Below, in pieces: positions 23,986-37,329 of a DNA stretch of 64,000 bases (position 1 is the first letter of the stretch; each line of letters opens with the position of its first letter). This DNA comes from Carallia brachiata (taxonomy: Eukaryota; Streptophyta; Magnoliopsida; Malpighiales; Rhizophoraceae). Both the position numbers and the translations under genes were made by a program. The stretch is from the NCBI GenBank assembly GCA_021464245.1, contig JADCRB010000061.1, positions 182,202 through 246,201 of the forward strand. Reading direction: 5' to 3'. Under the pieces are notes generated by a model. The model saw only the letters and a program-made list of their open reading frames with translations. It was not told the DNA's origin and did not search any database.

Positions 23986-24431
23986 TTATTATTCCCAGAA
24001 GAATGTCTCGGGCGTGGTTTCTCGGGCACTGAAGCTGCGCTGTCTTGATGGAACCTCGTTGGACAGTGCGGTAGCAACACAACTGGCTGGATCAGTCTGA
24101 GTAAATGATAAGGACGAAGAGCTTGATTGATGCAGCCAAAGGAACCACGACCACAAGTGTACTTACGCCACTTTTCCCTACTCCAGGACCAGACGGCCCA
24201 AGTCAAATGAAGGCCGTGCTACTCAAGTCGGTGCAACCGCGACCAGCCGGACTAGACATTGAACTTGTTCCACTGCATAACTTTGAGCACTTTTCGTTTT
24301 TTATTGTTATTCTGGGTACCTTTTTTCATTCAATAATGCCATTGAGTGAACGAAAAAATAAGAGGCGTAAAAGTGATATAATGCAATTAACATCTTTTTT
24401 TTATAATAAATTTCTTAATTTTAAAAAATAA

Positions 24432-25215
24432 ATGTAAAATATTTTTACGTTGTTACCAAATTTGAGTTACTTGTTACAAAAACTAAACTGCCTATTACAA
24501 CGTATCTCTCTGTCGTCTCTTATTCTCCGTGTCTACCAACTTTTTTCCTTCATTCAAATATTTGTGCAGATTTGGCTAGCCGGCTAGCAATGTCCATGTA
24601 TAGAGAAACAGGGCGCGCAGAACAAGCCAAGAGGCAAACAGCAAACAAGACAGAGCAAATAGTACTGCAGAAAACCCTTAAAATTGACTAGATAATTATT
24701 ACAGACTTCGCAATGATGTACACCACAAAATTAATCCATGGGAAATTGCGAGACATACACATAAGAATTACAGAACCTGCAGTAGGTTCAAAGTCTTTCC
24801 GGGCAATTGCGGTAGCTTCTGGACATCAGGAGCAAACTTCATACAAGCTCTCAATCATGCTGTTTTCTATCTCTCTTCCCATACATATTTTTAACAAATT
24901 AAAAGACGAACTTCTAAACCCACTTCTCCTTTATGGCTCTGGTAAAATTTCTTGCACGTTAAGGAGCAAACAATTAACAGAAAACACACAAGGGAAAAGA
25001 AAAGATGCAGCCTGTACAAGAAAGATTGTATATGGGATTGCCATATGACAGAACTTATGTACAGCAGTTGCCTTATGACTTGGCCAACAAAGGCAACCAT
25101 ACGATTCCAGATATCTGTTTAGTTAGATCGACCTTAGAATTTGATTATTGTTTGAAGCACTGGTAACTGGACAGTGTTCTCTATCAAGAGCAACCGTGTA
25201 AAGGCAAAAAGACAT
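24432..25215. other. Downstream flank and probable 3' UTR region of J20
   Basis: No coding feature supported. The part nearest 25215 is probably 3' UTR of the minus-strand J20 gene. I cannot place a polyadenylation site with confidence. Confidence 0.4.
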
Positions 25216-26649
25216 CTATGGTCCTCGTGATGATTCTTCTCTTTGCCTGCGCATCCGGGCTCCCCATGACAAGTTTTCCTGTCCATCCTTGCTCATGCTT
25301 CTTGTCTGCAGATCCAACAGTTGAGCTTGCCAGCGATGCTTCCACTCATTTCTCTCTTCCATTTCCTGACAACAAAGAGATTCAATCATTGAAACTGGGC
25401 TTTTCAATCATTTATGTCATCAAAGTACAAAAATTTCACTCTTACTTTGACTCGCAATTAACAATTCCTCCCAATTGATGAAACTAAAATATTTATATAT
25501 TTCCTTTTTCCATTTCCAAGTCGATAGAGCTGACTCATTGAAGCAACGAAAGAACTTAATATCCTATCATTAGTTTGTCTCACCAACACATCCTCGCTTT
25601 GGTTTTTCTTTTTCGTTTCTTTTTTTTTTTTTTTATTTCCTTTTAAAACTCCGTACATCCATCCTGAAATAACCCACCAAATTAAATTGACCCTCAAAAG
25701 ATATGTAATACTGCTAAACTTCAAAAAATAAAAAATAAAAAATAAAAAGAAAACGGCCAATAAAAGATGGATTTCTAAAACCCCAGATTCCTTTAACAAA
25801 AACTGAGATATTCATGATGAAGTTCCAGTAGCATTTAAAGAAAAAAACTAAAATAATTCAAAAAAACTCAAAAATCGAACTTAAAATTAAAAGCATAATT
25901 GATTAACAAAAATAAACGAAACCACCAGGAGCATTTAAAGAAAAAAAATAAAATAATTCAAAATAACTCAAAATTCGAACTTAAAATTAAAAGCATAATT
26001 CATTAACAAAAATAAACGAAACCTCCAGGAGCATTTAAAGAAAAAAAATAAAATAATTCAAAATAACTCAAAATTCGAAGTTAAAATTAAAAGCATAATT
26101 CATTAACAAGAATAAACGAAACCCAGAACACCCATATAAAAAAAAAAATTACATACACATTAAAAAAATAAAAATTTATGAAAAAAAAAATGATACCTCG
26201 AAATTTTGGAATTCGTATCGTCTCCTGGCGGAGAAAGCCAGGTGAAGGCCCCTAGCCACGTCGCGATCATAGAGGGCTCTCCTGCCGGGATCCGAGAGGG
26301 TTTCGTACGCCTCCTGGACCCGAATAAACCTCTCGGTGTACTCCTCAACCCGATCCGGCGGCGACACGTCCGGGTGGTACTTCCTGGCGAGCTGCTTGTA
26401 GGCCTGCTTGATCTCCGGCAGGGTTCCGGATTCCGGTATACCCAGAAGATCGTAGAAGCTGATTTCGGCCGCAATTCGATCATTGATTACGGCCTTGGTT
26501 CTGAACGACCCGACCGCCGCCCGGGTGGTCTGGGGCCTCATCCGGAGAATTGGGTTCGGCTTATTGGCCGACGAGGTGGGGGAAGACAGGGAGGCGAAGC
26601 AGAAGCGAGAGGCATCGCTGCCGGGAATCATCAATCCATAAAAACCCAT
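25216..26649 (-). CDS. J20: Chloroplast J-domain co-chaperone, DnaJ20-like
   Basis: Two exons: 26649-26197 (donor GAG|GTATCA) and 25365-25216 (acceptor TGTCAG), joined in phase 0, giving 200 residues, the normal size of plant J20. The N-terminus is serine/arginine-rich with few acids, like a chloroplast transit peptide. The J domain spans residues about 65-135: SFYDLLGIPESGT, then YKQLARKYHPDVSPP with the HPD motif that stimulates Hsp70, then YETLSDPGRRALYD. The C-terminus WGARMRRQREESS is typical. In Arabidopsis J20 hands inactive DXS, the first MEP-pathway enzyme, to plastid Hsp70 for refolding or degradation. No frame defect is seen, unlike most neighbours. The intron (831 bp) holds three 100-bp direct repeats. 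Confidence 0.93.
25829..26124 (+). repeat. Three 100-bp direct repeats inside the J20 intron
   Basis: The landmark GCATTTAAAG occurs at 25831, 25931 and 26031, an exact 100-bp period. Copies 2 and 3 are nearly identical; copy 1 differs at several positions. The units are A-rich and contain AAAGCATAATT and AATAAACGAAACC. Confidence 0.92.
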
Positions 26650-26817
26650 CTCTGTTGTTTTCTTCTCTTAAATTTTTTATCGTGAAATATCGAATTTAAC
26701 CAAACAAGTTATGAAATTTCTGGGATTTCATGGAGAGAATGTGAGGGTTCTTTATTAGGATTGAATTAATGTGTAAAGATGAGAGGAGGCGGAGTTCACG
26801 AAGGAAGTGGCTCACCC

Positions 26818-26824
26818 ATATATA
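26818..26824 (-). promoter_or_regulatory. Probable TATA box of J20
   Basis: The minus strand reads GCTATATATGGG about 170 nt upstream of the J20 start codon. That spacing suits a TATA box with a 5' UTR of roughly 135-145 nt. Confidence 0.55.
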
Positions 26825-26984
26825 GCAACTGCCATAGTTGGCGACGTTGTCGAGAACGAGGTTAGTGATTTTTGTTTCTGTTTTTTTTTTTTTTATTAAT
26901 CCTATTTTGATTTTGATTCTCTTTTTTATATTAAAACGGGTCAACCGGGGGCCTGTTTTCGCTAACTGCGACAGATCCATACTT

Positions 26985-29280
26985 TGTGGGCGAAAATTAT
27001 AAGAAATTACTATTGTTTGATATGAATCAATAATTAATCAAAGTTTAATTAAACAAGCATAAAAAAATCACCATAAAAAAACATGAATTAAACTAGCATG
27101 AATAATCAAAAGTAATAATCTGGTTAGTAATTTAGTGGTTCCATCTTCCCATTAGTTTGGAGTTTTCTCCTATCATTGCTCACCCCCTCAAGTAAACAGG
27201 GATTAATTGAGGTACAGTTAAAGGTTTTACAAGAAAATCAGTGAGATTATGGATTCATGATTCATTAACGTCCTATATATATAAGAGAAGCTCACTTTGT
27301 TGGTTTAATCTATAAAAATAGTTAAATGAAGATGATATGGATAACCACACATTGGACGTACTTTTTTTGGGTTAAAAAAATAAACAAGCATGAATTCGCT
27401 CAATTATCAACTACTAATACGTTTAATTTTATTCGATAATCATCATGTTCTAAACTTTTGGGGGATATCTTCATAAAACAATATAATATCAGAGATGCCA
27501 AGAACTCAACGATGGGTTTTGAGGAAAAAAAACGAGTAACTTTTTTTTTTTTAAAAAATTATATTGCATCTTGTTGCATTGTCGTCTGTGGATATATAAA
27601 ATAAACAAAAGTTAGTAGCGATTGTTAAAAACAAAATGCAGGTGTTTCTCGAAAACCACCACAATAATTAAAAATTTACATTTATATTTGAAAATTTTGT
27701 TTTTTAATTTTTTAAAAAGAATTTGTTATGTAAAAATAAAAAAAATTATTTTTATTATATCCAAATATGTAATGCCTTCTATTTTTACCGAGCCGAAAAA
27801 GTCCATGTGAACACATAATGATGACCCTCCTACTTTCAACAGCATATTGGGAAGAAAAAAAAAAAAAAAGAAAAAGACAATGGATGCGAGAAGAGATCTT
27901 TACTGCATTACTTTTTTTTTTTTATCATAAGAGAAGTTAGAAAGCCCAAAAAAAAAGTGAGAACAAAATTATCATAATTTAAATATAAAATTTAAAAATT
28001 TTGATAGAAGGTTCAAATAACTATGTTAAAAGTAAGAGAGAATATTTTCTTTCTCCCTACAACACTTTCGCTTGAGAAGCTTTGTATAAGTAATAATAAT
28101 ATTTTTTCGACGTATCAGAAAAATAATGTTTGACAATTCGGATGCATTATTCAATGCTGCTGCGTGAGGACAAAAAAAAAAATCAATGCTGCTGCGCACT
28201 TTGGTGGTCAAAAGCAATGAAATAAGTGAAATGATTGTACCATTATTTTAGGGAAAAAAATGAATGAAGTGTATTACGCACGAAAGGCATATGCTGCGGC
28301 TGGCAAATATTCCTCCACATACGTCATAGTAAGTTATTTTTTTTTTACATTAAAACGTACCAGTGCATTACTGATTAATATCAAAGGATAACAAACGGAT
28401 CAGTTTACTTGTCCAGTCTTAAAGATATAAAATTGTTCTAAACTGTTTAACAATTCAATCAGCAATCTTGTTAGTATTCCTAGAAATACAAGCGATGTTG
28501 TACAAAGGGATGGTAGACAAAAGCTTGTGAATATCACTGAGAAGGGGAAAAATCTCCCGTGGCCACGTTATAGTAAGTTATTTATTACTTGAAAAAGTCG
28601 GATAGAAACGCATCAGCATTCAGCCATAAATATAAACTTACGGAAGAATGTTAATTTGTGAAAGATTAGTTATTATGAAGAGCACCTAATAATTTTTGAA
28701 TGAGGCATGACAAGTACATTCATAATTTAGTAGTAAAAATCCATGAATATATAAAAATAACTTACTTGGCCTTAGTATTGAAAGTAAATTACCTGAAAAC
28801 GATGTAGGAGAACATTATTATGCTTTTTTGTACGTTAAATTAGTATAATTGCACATATGATCATAATCATGAAAAGCAATTTTTTTTTTGTGACATAATG
28901 AAAAGCAACTTGAGATCTTACTTTCAGTTTAATTTATAGTTCAAATCCTAATCACTAATTAAAAAGGTAGGTAGTTCTAATTTTAAAAGTTGCATGTTGC
29001 GGCACAGAGGAATGGCAAAGAGAAAACCAGCAAATATTTAACTATAAGTTTTTATTTTGGTTCGAAACCCACGCACTGGATGACGCAACAATGAATCTTT
29101 TTCCTTTACTTAAAGCAAAAGGTGTGTCTGTATATTATTTGTTCATGTCCATTAATTGACCATTATCTATTATGATTTTGTCTATTTCATCTAATTTGTT
29201 GATGCCCATTAGTTCTTTTGAGGGGGAAAATCTCATAAAAGTTGATTAATATATTGGTCTAATATGAACTTAATAGAATT
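26985..29280. other. Gene-poor AT-rich DNA
   Basis: Long A and T runs. No gene, RNA gene or clear repeat was identified. Confidence 0.5.
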
Positions 29281-29286
29281 AATTCG

Positions 29287-29287
29287 T

Positions 29288-29347
<60 letters not shown>
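29287..29347. repeat. Compound (TC)n(GT)n(AT)n microsatellite
   Basis: TC repeats from about 29287 to 29306 run into GT and then about twenty AT repeats ending near 29347. Confidence 0.9.
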
Positions 29348-29350
<3 letters not shown>

Positions 29351-29867
29351 TGAAAGAACCGTATGTTGATAGAGGACTTGGCACTGGAATTAATTACTCT
29401 AGCAATAAAATTAATTACAGCCACACGACGACGTGAGTTTACTTAATTTTTATATTGCATTCTGAATTGATGGTCCACAAAATTATATCGGTGAAGGGAC
29501 GGCAAATTTAAAACTAGGTCTGGAAAAAGACTGTTCACATGCCTGATTAAACAAATCTAAAATAGAAGGGCCGGCAATGTCGATAGTGAACTGAAAAGTG
29601 CACTAAACTGTTTTTTTTTTTGACTAAAATTTACTAGCTATAAAATCAGGAAATTCAACCCAAAGAACAGCATACATAAGGCATCAATTAATAAAGCACG
29701 TTTATCAATTTGTAGTTAATTTATGAGCGTAATGCCTTGCCTTAATAAGTATGCATACGTAGCGTGAGAGCTCCAGGATCTGCAAACTATATATAAAGAC
29801 CTTAAGACCGAGTCGAGAAAGTTGAGGTTACTAATTTTATATATGCAAGAGAAAATGCAGTAGTTGT

Positions 29868-29904
<37 letters not shown>
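29868..29904. repeat. Compound (CA)n(TA)n microsatellite
   Basis: CA dinucleotides from about 29868 to 29886, followed by TA dinucleotides to about 29904. Confidence 0.9.
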
Positions 29905-29911
29905 ACTTTGA

Positions 29912-30221
29912 AAGCATAGTTTTAAAAACCTCAACTTGCTCAATTTAGGTCCGATCTGACTAGTGAACCGGTCAGGTCAATGCTAATAATTTCTTTTATT
30001 ATTGTTTTTCAAAAAATTGTATATAATTATATAGTTTTATCAAGAATACTTATAGATATATATTTAAATAGTATTTCAATAACATATTATTTATTTTTAT
30101 ATAATATATTAATACTAATTATATTTTCAAAAAACAAGATTTAACCTGTCGGTTGGGTTATCGATCAGACTGTTATCCTAAATCGGGTCAAGATCTAATA
30201 TGAGTTTAAAAATTATGCTTA
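29912..30221. mobile_element. Possible small inverted-repeat element
   Basis: The left end AAGCATAGTTTTAAAAACC is matched imperfectly in inverted orientation by ATGAGTTTAAAAATTATGCTT at 30201-30221. The interior has GAACCGGTCAGGTC near the left and TCGGTTGGGTTATCGATCAG near the right, similar in flavour to the ACCGGT-rich elements at 38029 and 43367. I could not define a target duplication. Confidence 0.4.
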
Positions 30222-33200
30222 AGCAATAATTGTATTATTTGCGAATTTAAGAAAATATTATTACAAGTCAACTAGGCTAGCATAGTAAGATCAGCAAACT
30301 TGTAGAGAGAAAGCAAAAGGTTCAAACACCACTCATGAAAATCCAACAATAAATGACTTTCATAAGATAGTTATATTGAGATGTTGTTTTATGAGTAATC
30401 CTATTAAGCTATGCGCCAAAAAAAAAAAAAAGCTAATCTTATGACGCTAAAAAACAATGAAAAGAATTTGGAAATAAACTTCAAAGTTTGAGATTTCTCA
30501 CAAAAAATGTCCTTTAATTACAATACACTAAAACACAAAAACAAAAAAAGAATTCGGGAAAAACTTCAAGGTTGAGTATAAAAATTCAGTAATGATTCTC
30601 TCTCACTCTCTCTGTGTTTTTTTTTTTTAAATTTTAATGCGCATGCCAAAAAATATCAAATTTAGAAAGAAATCATGAGTGTACTATATTTCCAATTCAA
30701 CAGAGTAAAGGAACCTGATAAAAAGATTGATCCTAACGCGTGAAGTTTAAAACTTTACAACAAGTTTCTCAATTTCCTACGAAGAATAATATGCATATAT
30801 ATGTGGTTGAGGGTGAACTATTAATTTATCTAAGAACAATGTTTGTCACTCAATGCTGGATAACACCTCCACATTTTTTTTAAAATTTTTTTAAGCTTAA
30901 ACTAACAAATTGAGAAAAGAGGAATAGTTGAGAAAGTTAAAGATTTATTAACTTAATAAAAACCACATTGGTCCCACTTATTGTAGAATTACTCTTTCCA
31001 AAAAATAAAAACCTCATTAAGTTAAAATATCCATCAATAAAAATATATTATAAAATCTCAAATTTAAATATCAGTCGAAATCACTTATCGATAAATAAAA
31101 AAATGCACCATGAAGTATAGCCCACCTGCTTAATTATATAACAGGAGTAGGACTGTTATTGACTAGAAAGTCTCACATCATGCCTACTCACGGTACCCGT
31201 AGATGTAGGAAAAGTAATGCACTATCTAATTACTTCTTCTCATGCCAAATAAAAACATGCCTAATTAATCTAAGAAAATAGTTATTTTATACTTACTAAT
31301 TTTATTATTTGTTGAGTAAAATTAATTTATAATTTAATATTATTTAAATATTATTTTTAATTTTTTTATTTAAATAAATCTCACTTATTATATAGTATAA
31401 AATTATAAATAAATAATATTCATTTAAAAAAAAATTTTAAAAAAATCTCCTTATTATCCTAAGTGTAACTGAAAAAATTGCTGCATTTGTAATTTAGTGA
31501 TCGTAATTTCGAGCCAAAAACAATCTCTATAAAAAAAGGAGTAAGGGTATATTCATCTAACTTTTTCGCAGACTTTTTCACAGATTTTATAAATGTGAGA
31601 GCATTTTATATTGACACTGTTTTTTAAAAAAAATTAATCAAAGACAGAATCGGGCTGGGAATAAAAACAAAGTTCCTTCAAATAATCTAAGAAATTGTAG
31701 CCCCTGATGACAGCTCCAAGCGGCACACTCAAGTGGCTCGTTAGACGCGATCATACTTACAAAAAGCTAGCTGGTTCGGCCGGTCCGATGCGTGAATTTG
31801 TGATTTAGACTACCCTAGCAAAAACCTCTACTGCTAATTACTTATTAAATACTATACATTTTGACACTATTTTAAGTCACCGTAGTTATTGTGAGTTTAT
31901 AATTTAAATAATATTAATAATATATCAATAAAAAAAATTAAAAATTTAAATTATTAATCTCTTCAACTGTTTTATTTTCTCCAACTAATTAATTTAAATC
32001 TAAGAAAACTTTAAAAAAAGTCATCACAATTAACTTTTCTGATATTTAACCAAAAAAGAAAAAAAAAGTTTTCTGGTATATTGTAAAAAAAAATAATTAA
32101 AGCCTGAATGAACTGATGTGATTCTTGCACTAATCATGAGATTAGGATTCTGTCAAAAAAAAATCATGAGATTAGGAAACCATCTCTATCAATCCTTTGT
32201 TTTTTTTCTTAAAGTTTTGTATATTTCTGAGCCAAAAAGTGAATCAGTGATGGATTTAGCAACAGATATTTGTCGAGCTGTAGCATAATTGTTAAGATAT
32301 TTGAGAGGGAATTGCATCAAATAAATATTCTGTTCACATGGTTGCCCTTTTCAAGGTTGCTTGGAAAAGAAATCCAGGCGGTCGGCTATGTTTAAGTGAA
32401 AGGTGGATGCAAATAATTTAACGGAAAAGATATAGGCCAAACAATTTTTGGGCAGATGGTTGCCATGTGTATGTGAAGACTCGTAGGTCCCAATTTAAAA
32501 AAAAATTTGAATTTTTGTCAAAACATATGTACTCAAATTTATTACGTATATAATATCATTTTGTAACGATAATTACAGTATTTTATAATGAATTAGTAAA
32601 AAAGTAGTTTTTAGATTCATTGCAATATGTGTTTATGTCTGTTGTAAAATATACCCTTTTTATTATATATAAGAGGTTTTAGACGAGAAGCACAAAATTT
32701 TAAAAAATACCTTTTATGTGGTGAGATCACGACCACGTTACTATGGCTCCGGCCAACTTTTTTATGTTTACAATTGAGACCCATAATTTAATACTGCACC
32801 CTTTATTCCTATATTTTAAGCCAAATGCGATGCCCAAACGATGACTTCTTGGAGTTGTTTTGAGTGTTTTAGTTTAGACTTTGTAGAATAGGGGATTGTT
32901 GTGGATAATATTTTTTTATTATTTTATAATTATTAATTGAATATTAATACATTAATTTTTTTAATAATAAATTTAAAATATACTTAACTTTTATTTTTTA
33001 ATGACTAATCAACGTATATTACATATGAATAATTATTTAAAAAAATGATAATAAAAAGTGACTCTCTCCCTTAAACAAGAAAGCTCCAAAGTCTGCCTCT
33101 AAAATGCTTTAAAAAAATTGTCAATGACCGATAACAACCATTTGGAATTAGTCGTGATTAGCCCTTCAATTCAACCTTAACTTTCGGAAAACACAAATTT

Positions 33201-34170
33201 CTCTGGACCCCTTGAAGGCTTCCCGATCAACGGCAAGAAGACTTTTGGACACAAACTAAATAAATAAATAAATAAATAAATAAAACCTTCACGTCAGCAT
33301 AACCCAATAATATTGGGTCGTTATATTTGACAAGCCTGCCTGGTTTGGTGAAAATTATGGTGTGAAATTGTGAATGGATGGCCTTGTTTGGAAATCCATG
33401 TCTTTAATATGCAATACAAAAGGCCAAAGAAAAAGAAAGGCCAGCCATGAAGGAATCGATTATAGCTTAAACAAAAATGAGGCTATCTTCTCTGAGTTCT
33501 TCCCGGGTTATTACATCTATAGTTCATAGATCTTTTGCTGCAAAAACTTTGCGAATGAGACCAAAGTTGCGGTGATTGCAACATATAAATATGTGAAGAG
33601 TTAGCAAGTGAACTGTACATATGTGCCTATGATTAATTGATTATAGATAAAATCAAACTAAAATATGTTGTTTAAAAAAATTCATGAAATTTTTAATTTG
33701 ACTCATTTAAAATGTGAGTTATACTAAAAAAAAATGTGAGTAACACTATAAATTCAAATCTCAACTAGTGATATTAACTTTTAAGGTTAATCACGTGCTT
33801 CTTTTTTTTGTAAAATTTCGGTGGCACATTTGCTGGAATTACTCTCCGCCCTTCATAAACTCACGATTCAAGATGTGGGTAAATTTCAATCTAAGCTCTA
33901 CTCTTAGACAACATAAGGAAATTTGATCTACTAGATCTTGCCACTAACATGTTATCTTATAGGTAACTGTATATTGCTTTTCGTATAATTCATAATTTTT
34001 TTCTCATCGTTTATTAGATGGAATCACATTAAGTAGTCGCTGGTGAATGAGAACTTTTTTTTTTCTCCCCGAATATGTCCTTCCTCCCGGAATCTCCATC
34101 TCCATCTCCATCTCATTATTTTCATGTTCCCAAAATATGTATAGCGTGCATACATTGCGTATTGAACAAT
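30222..34170. other. Gene-poor AT-rich DNA
   Basis: No gene recognised. Contains an (AAAT)n run at about 33255-33284 and several homopolymer tracts. Confidence 0.5.
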
Positions 34171-34173
34171 CTT

Positions 34174-34267
34174 AAATACATCTCCAAGACTTTTGTTTTG
34201 GTCAGATTTAGTGATAAGAATCATAAATATGTCTCCAAGACTTTTGTTTTGGTCAGATCTAGTGATA
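34174..34267 (+). repeat. 51-bp direct repeat, two copies
   Basis: TCTCCAAGACTTTTGTTTTG occurs at 34181 and 34232, a period of 51 bp, with matching flanks (GTCAGATTTAGTGATA and GTCAGATCTAGTGATA). Confidence 0.9.
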
Positions 34268-34592
34268 GTCCTCTTAAATTGGACCATTAGTTTTTAATTA
34301 AGATATAGCACAGTTCTAGTAATTTTGAAAAAAATTTAACAACTTCACTTAATTAGTTTTAAAATAATAACAAAATAATATTAAATTTATGAAAATAAAA
34401 AAAATATATAAACTATCAGATATTATTGAATTAAATAATATAATTATTTTAAAATTAAATAATTTAAGACATGTAGTATTACTCTTAATTTTTTGGTTTG
34501 AAAATAGGATGTCCGTGCCAAAATGTATTATAGAAACGCGAATGCCGAGTGGATTCACAGCTGTTATTGGAGTTTCAACGTTGGCGGAAGGC

Positions 34593-35092
34593 GGGATAAA
34601 TATTTTTAAAGTCCTAAACCTTTAAATTTTTTTACGTTTGAGTCCTAAACCTTTTTAACATTTCATTTGAGTCCTAAATCTTTTAATTTTTTACTATATC
34701 AGTCCTTTAAATTACGAAAAGTAGTCAATCTATTAATAAGTGAGTTTAATTTAATAAAAATCATTTAAAAAAGCTTAAATACATGAGTTAAATATTTTTT
34801 TCATCAACAAAATATGCATATTAAATATTTTTTTAATCAAAAAATACACGAATTAAATAGGCAACATGTATATTTTTTTATAAAAAAGACATTCAATTCA
34901 TATATTTAATCTTTTTTAAATAATTTTTTGTAAAGTTAAAATTATTTTTTAATAGATTGATCACTTTTGTTAAACAGAGGGACTAATTTGGTAGAAAATC
35001 AAAAAATTTAGGACTCCAATGAAATATAAAAAAGGTTTAGGACTCAAACGTAAAAAAACTTAAAGATTTAGAACTAAAAAAATCCTTATCCC
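34593..35092. mobile_element. Mutator-like MITE, 500 bp, with 10-bp target duplication
   Basis: A non-coding 500-bp element with long imperfect terminal inverted repeats: left end GGGATAAATATTTTTAAAGT, right end (inverted) GGGATAAGGATTTTTTTAGT, each followed by repeated CCTAAA-type motifs. It is flanked by a perfect direct repeat GGCGGAAGGC at 34583-34592 and 35093-35102. A 9-11 bp duplication is the hallmark of the Mutator superfamily. The same family is at 44074-44571. Confidence 0.88.
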
Positions 35093-35102
35093 GGCGGAAG
35101 GC

Positions 35103-36425
35103 AGCCACGGCTACCGACTACCAGGAGCTTTCAAGTCATATATTCATCTACCTCCACATTTAGTTGGCCTTATTTTTCTAAATTTCCAGTATGACAAGCC
35201 ACCTGTTTGTAGGTAAAGAGGGTAGACTTTTAATTCCAACGGAAATGGATTATGAGCCTTACAAAATATTCATATAAGTTTGTCTCAATTATGTAATAAA
35301 AAGTAATTAATTATTACTTTTTTTTTGTAAATACATAAATAAAATGAATAACGAAAAAATAAAATATATTTTATCATTTTATTTTTTTGGTTATTTAAAA
35401 TATAAATGTGGTTAAAAAAATTAATAATTAATTACTTTATCAAATATAATTGAAACAAGATTGTGGTAACATTTTGCGGGGCTATTTCGAATACCTAGAG
35501 TTTTGAATAAGTAGTAAATATAGGTGGGTGGTAAGATGAAGACACATAATAGATGAGAAAATTTTTTTTTATGTAATAAGGTGAGTTTTTGTGTAACAAA
35601 ATATTAAATTATTATAAAAAAATTTAAAGTAATTTTTTATTTATTTTTTATTATAAAAATTAAACATATTGTTACACAAATAAATTAATTAATTATAAAA
35701 AAAATTTCTCATCTTCTTCACGTCTTTTTCTTTGTGTCCACGTAACTAGACTCATAAAATGTTACGGTATGAGGTGGCGTAGTTGAGAACCACATCTTTC
35801 CGGTGGCCTCCGATTTAATTCTACAAATCAAAAGGCAAAGCAGTTCAACGCTTCTTTAAGAAAGTTGATTAGATGAAAGTCTCAACATATGTTCACACGT
35901 CACCATCTCAAACGTAGAAAAATGGTGGCTTAGAATCCTGGAAGTGATAATTTAGGTAACTCATGTACAACCTCGTCAACAAAATTAAGAACAAATTTTA
36001 CCACCATGAACTGTCTTGGCAATTTTTCTTGTATTAAATATTAATTAATTTCATATATAAGTTTTATGTGAAATTGTTAGAAATTCTTGCACAAAATAAG
36101 AATAAAAATAGTGCTAATAGCATACAATTAGTATAATCCCAAAGACTATTTACAAACTAAATTTGAAATCTATTTTGATAAACTCTATAAAGAAGAATAG
36201 AACATGGACTGAAATTAATGGTCAAACTAAGCTGCACAAGACAGTGGACACCGTACCTCTGCAGACCTATAACGGAAATCGATCAAATACACCTAACAAC
36301 GATTTCCACAGATTACGAGACGAGCTAACACTAACACACAAACAGTACTATAGATAAACACACAAATAGTACAATAGTACACACAAAAAGTAAAATTAGA
36401 CCTTCATCTAAAACTAACTCAACAG
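35103..36425. other. Intergenic AT-rich DNA
   Basis: No gene recognised. A 64-codon frame at 36163-36357 has no family signature. Confidence 0.45.
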
Positions 36426-37321
36426 TAGGACTGTTCATAAGCCGCCCAATTCGTCAAAAACCGCCCAATTCACATCGTTCCTACCCGTATCCGTCAAAAC
36501 CGCCAAGAAAAAAATCAATTACAATTTTTATTTTTCCAAAACTGCTAATGATGGATTGGTTATAGTTTCGAAATTTTAAAAACCGCAGTTAAGTGACCTA
36601 ATCCACTCTTATATATATATATATAATATAGTCTAACTTGATCATATTTTTGCTGTGTTAGAGATTTATTTGTTTTCACTATATATGTTGTCTCACCTTC
36701 ACTATTTTTACTGTTCTTTGCAAGAATAAATTTTAAATTTTGTGCAATTTGGTATTTAAAGATGTTGTTGTTTTGATCTACCGAACTTATAACTATTAGA
36801 TTACTGACATGAATTGACTATATTTTTAACTATATTTTCTTATTCTTCGTATCGAGTTTATAGTGATGTCCAATTTTCTTCTATTAGGTAGCTAGTTTTG
36901 ACAAGAAGATTTAACAAGAAAGAGTAAAGAAGTCATATAATCTCAAATTTCAGTTGTAGTAACACTAATGAAATTTTTCAATGATAAAAAAAAATTAGGG
37001 AAATATTAGTTGTTTATTTATTTTTATGTATAAACTATATCTTATTACTGTAACTTTAAAATTTGAATGAATGTCTAACTAATTTCTCCAATTTTTGATT
37101 AAATATTTAATTGATACAATCAAATTTCACCTTAAATAAATACTAAAAAAAAAAATTAAAAGTCAAGTTGCACAATTAATAAAACCGATCAAACCAATCT
37201 GTCAGATTAGTTTAGACGGTTGATAAATTGGTTACGATTTAATATTTTTAAACCGCTACCATGGCGGTTTGATTGCAATTTTTGCCTTTAAACCGCCGAA
37301 TCCGACCCGCGAACACCCTTA
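36426..37321. mobile_element. Non-autonomous hAT-like element, 896 bp
   Basis: The ends are TAGGACTGTTC on the left and, inverted, TAAGGGTGTTC on the right, close to the TAGGGGTGTTC ends of plant hAT elements. The sub-terminal regions are rich in CCGCC/GGCGG motifs in inverted orientation. The flanking 8-bp repeats are CTCAACAG (36418-36425) and TTCAACAG (37322-37329), 7 of 8 matching. No transposase frame is present inside. Confidence 0.75.
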
Positions 37322-37329
37322 TTCAACAG

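Noticed and set aside
24105..24431. 108-codon plus-strand frame as a gene
   Set aside because: No recognisable motif, and the tail runs into AT-rich DNA. The minus strand has a weak kinase-like motif instead, so neither is called.
25829..26124. The 100-bp intronic repeats as a CRISPR-like array
   Set aside because: The copies are contiguous without unique spacers and lie in a plant intron; it is a simple tandem repeat.
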